Of a stretch of DNA of 13,385 bases, positions 12,253 to 13,385 are shown piece by piece. A model generated the notes under the pieces. The model made no database searches. It was not told the DNA's origin and saw nothing but the letters and a program-made list of their open reading frames with translations. The stretch is from CAZLLV01 sp964560325 (GTDB taxonomy: Bacteria; Acidobacteriota; Thermoanaerobaculia; Multivoradales; DATKCC01). Position 1 is the stretch's first letter; each line of letters begins with the position of its first letter. Location of the stretch: the NCBI GenBank assembly GCA_964560325.1, contig CAZLLV010000312.1, positions 1-13,385 of the forward strand, given 5' to 3'. A program made the translations under genes and the position numbers.

Positions 12253-13385
12253 ATGGATCGAGAGCTCGCTCGCATCCAGAGCACGTTCTTCGAGTTCCTC
12301 CCCAACCTGCTGGCAGCGCTGGCGGTCCTCGTCGTCGGCTGGCTGATCGCCCTCGCCGCCGCCGCGCTCGTCCGCAAGGTGCTGCGCCGTACCCACGTCG
12401 ACGACCGCGTCGCCACCTGGGTCTCGCCCGACCCGAAGGAGCGGCCGCCGATCGAGCGCATCGTCGCTCGCATCGTCTTCTGGGTGCTGATGGTGCTGGT
12501 CGTGGTCGTCTGCCTCCAGGTGCTCGGCCTGTCGACCGCCAGCCGGCCGCTCTACGGCTCCCTGATGGAGGTCTTCGCCTTCCTCCCGCGCCTCGCCGCC
12601 GCCGCGGCGCTCCTGTTCGTCGCCTGGCTGGTCGCCAAGGGACTGAAGTTCGTGGTGATCACCGCCCTCGACCGTACCGAGCTCGACGAGAAGCTCCAGC
12701 GCGAGGTCGAGTACGAGACGCCGACGCAGGGCGCAGGCCCGTCGCTCGCCACCACGATCGGCGACACCGTCTACTGGCTCGTCTTCCTCTTCTTCCTGCC
12801 CGCCATCCTGGGCACGCTCGGGCTCGAGGGGCTCCTCGGGCCGGTCAACAGCCTGGTCCAGGAGGTGCTCGACTTCCTGCCCAACCTGCTCGGCGCGCTC
12901 CTGGTGCTCGGCATCGGCTGGCTCGCCGCGCGCATCGTGCAGCGGATCGTCGCCAACCTGCTCGCCGCCGCCGGCGCCGACCGGCTCGGGCAGCGGGTCG
13001 GGCTCTCGAAGATCCTCGGCTCGCGCAGCCTCTCCGGCGTGCTCGGCGTGGTGGTCTACGTGCTGGTGCTGGTGCCGGTGCTGATCGCGGCGCTCGAAGT
13101 GCTCGGCATCGCGGCGATCTCCCGCCCGGCGTCGCACATGCTCGACCGCTTCCTGGTCGCCCTGCCGCAGGTCTTCGCGGCGGCGCTCGTCCTGCTCCTC
13201 GCCTGGGTCCTCGGCCGGCTGGTCGCTTCGCTCGCCGAATCGCTCCTCTCGGCGACCGGGTTCGACGACTTCTTCGAGCGCCTCGGCTTCGTCGGGCGCC
13301 GGGAGCGTGCCGAGCCGGCGCGGACGGCGGTGCCGGACGTGGAGGTGGACGCCGGAGAGCCCCCGCCCGCCCGCCGCGCGCCGTC
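12253..13385 (+). CDS. Membrane protein with four conserved TM-helix repeats (PF05552-like, MscS-associated), 3' partial
   Basis: The frame runs from the ATG at 12253 to the right edge without a stop (377 full codons), so the C-terminus is missing. The ATG is supported by AAGGAGG seven bases upstream. The protein is built of four related units of about 95-98 residues. Each has an amphipathic lead-in, an (F/V)xxLP motif and a long hydrophobic helix: FEFLPNLLAALAVLVVGW (13-30), FAFLPRLAAAAALLFVAW (from 108), LDFLPNLLGALLVLGIGW (from 206) and LVALPQVFAAALVLLLAW (from 301). Each repeat helix is followed by a polar segment, and a second hydrophobic helix lies between units. This pattern matches the conserved TM-helix repeat found in many mechanosensitive-channel-like proteins, but no MscS beta domain is visible in the part seen. 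The last 30 residues are acidic and Pro/Arg-rich. A role as a channel or osmotic-stress protein is inference from the family. Confidence 0.82.
   Translation, partial: MDRELARIQSTFFEFLPNLLAALAVLVVGWLIALAAAALVRKVLRRTHVDDRVATWVSPDPKERPPIERIVARIVFWVLMVLVVVVCLQVLGLSTASRPLYGSLMEVFAFLPRLAAAAALLFVAWLVAKGLKFVVITALDRTELDEKLQREVEYETPTQGAGPSLATTIGDTVYWLVFLFFLPAILGTLGLEGLLGPVNSLVQEVLDFLPNLLGALLVLGIGWLAARIVQRIVANLLAAAGADRLGQRVGLSKILGSRSLSGVLGVVVYVLVLVPVLIAALEVLGIAAISRPASHMLDRFLVALPQVFAAALVLLLAWVLGRLVASLAESLLSATGFDDFFERLGFVGRRERAEPARTAVPDVEVDAGEPPPARRAP

Noticed and set aside
12058..13137. 359-codon minus-strand open frame
   Set aside because: Antisense to the repeat membrane protein and rich in Asp/Glu/Gln/His, the usual mirror of hydrophobic Leu/Val codons; the plus frame has a strong ribosome site and repeat structure.

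Overview
The window is about 13.4 kb of very GC-rich bacterial DNA (roughly 70% by eye). It is densely packed, the largest gap without a gene is about 260 bp, and many genes start with GTG or overlap their neighbour. The gene content fits a Gram-negative, non-model lineage such as an Acidobacteriota or deltaproteobacterial-type genome: a FYDLN-type zinc-ribbon/acidic-tail protein, a stand-alone LON-domain protein, a SAMHD1-like HD hydrolase, a GT-C membrane glycosyltransferase and a PF05552-type repeat membrane protein. That placement is inference; the window holds no rRNA or other strong taxonomic marker.

Layout. (1) Bases 1-1485, minus strand: an MbtH-like protein, a type II thioesterase and the N-terminal half of an Sfp-type phosphopantetheinyl transferase. 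These are the accessory genes of a nonribosomal peptide (or NRPS/PKS) cluster whose synthetases should lie beyond the left edge. (2) 1672-2652, plus strand: a clear sigma70-type promoter drives a small zinc-ribbon protein with a long Asp/Glu tail, and folK starts inside the tail codons in another frame. A strong hairpin region separates folK from the convergent symporter. (3) 2803-4119, minus: a glutamate/aspartate-type cation symporter. It is divergent from (4) 4180-6121, plus: a two-gene unit of a LON substrate-binding-domain protein and an HD phosphohydrolase. (5) 6102-12061, minus: trmB, an acyl-CoA thioesterase and an ABC exporter half (joined by two 4-bp GTGA overlaps), then a 101-bp structured gap, a TIGR01777-type NAD(P)-binding protein and a large GT-C-type membrane glycosyltransferase. 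The last gene's 3' end overlaps the HD gene tail to tail. (6) 12253 to the right edge, plus: an open-ended membrane protein built from four copies of a ~96-residue unit with a conserved TM helix.

The left block would activate carrier proteins (transferase), clear misprimed carriers (thioesterase) and support adenylation domains (MbtH). The rest is mostly housekeeping, transport and envelope functions with no single pathway linking them. I found no tRNA, rRNA, CRISPR array, insertion sequence or integrase. No gene set here amounts to a clearly new system. The observations most worth a second look are the four-fold repeat channel-like protein, the FYDLN/folK overlap, the ABC half-exporter with a degenerate catalytic residue and no adjacent partner, the LON+HD pair, and the structured DNA at the folK 3' end.
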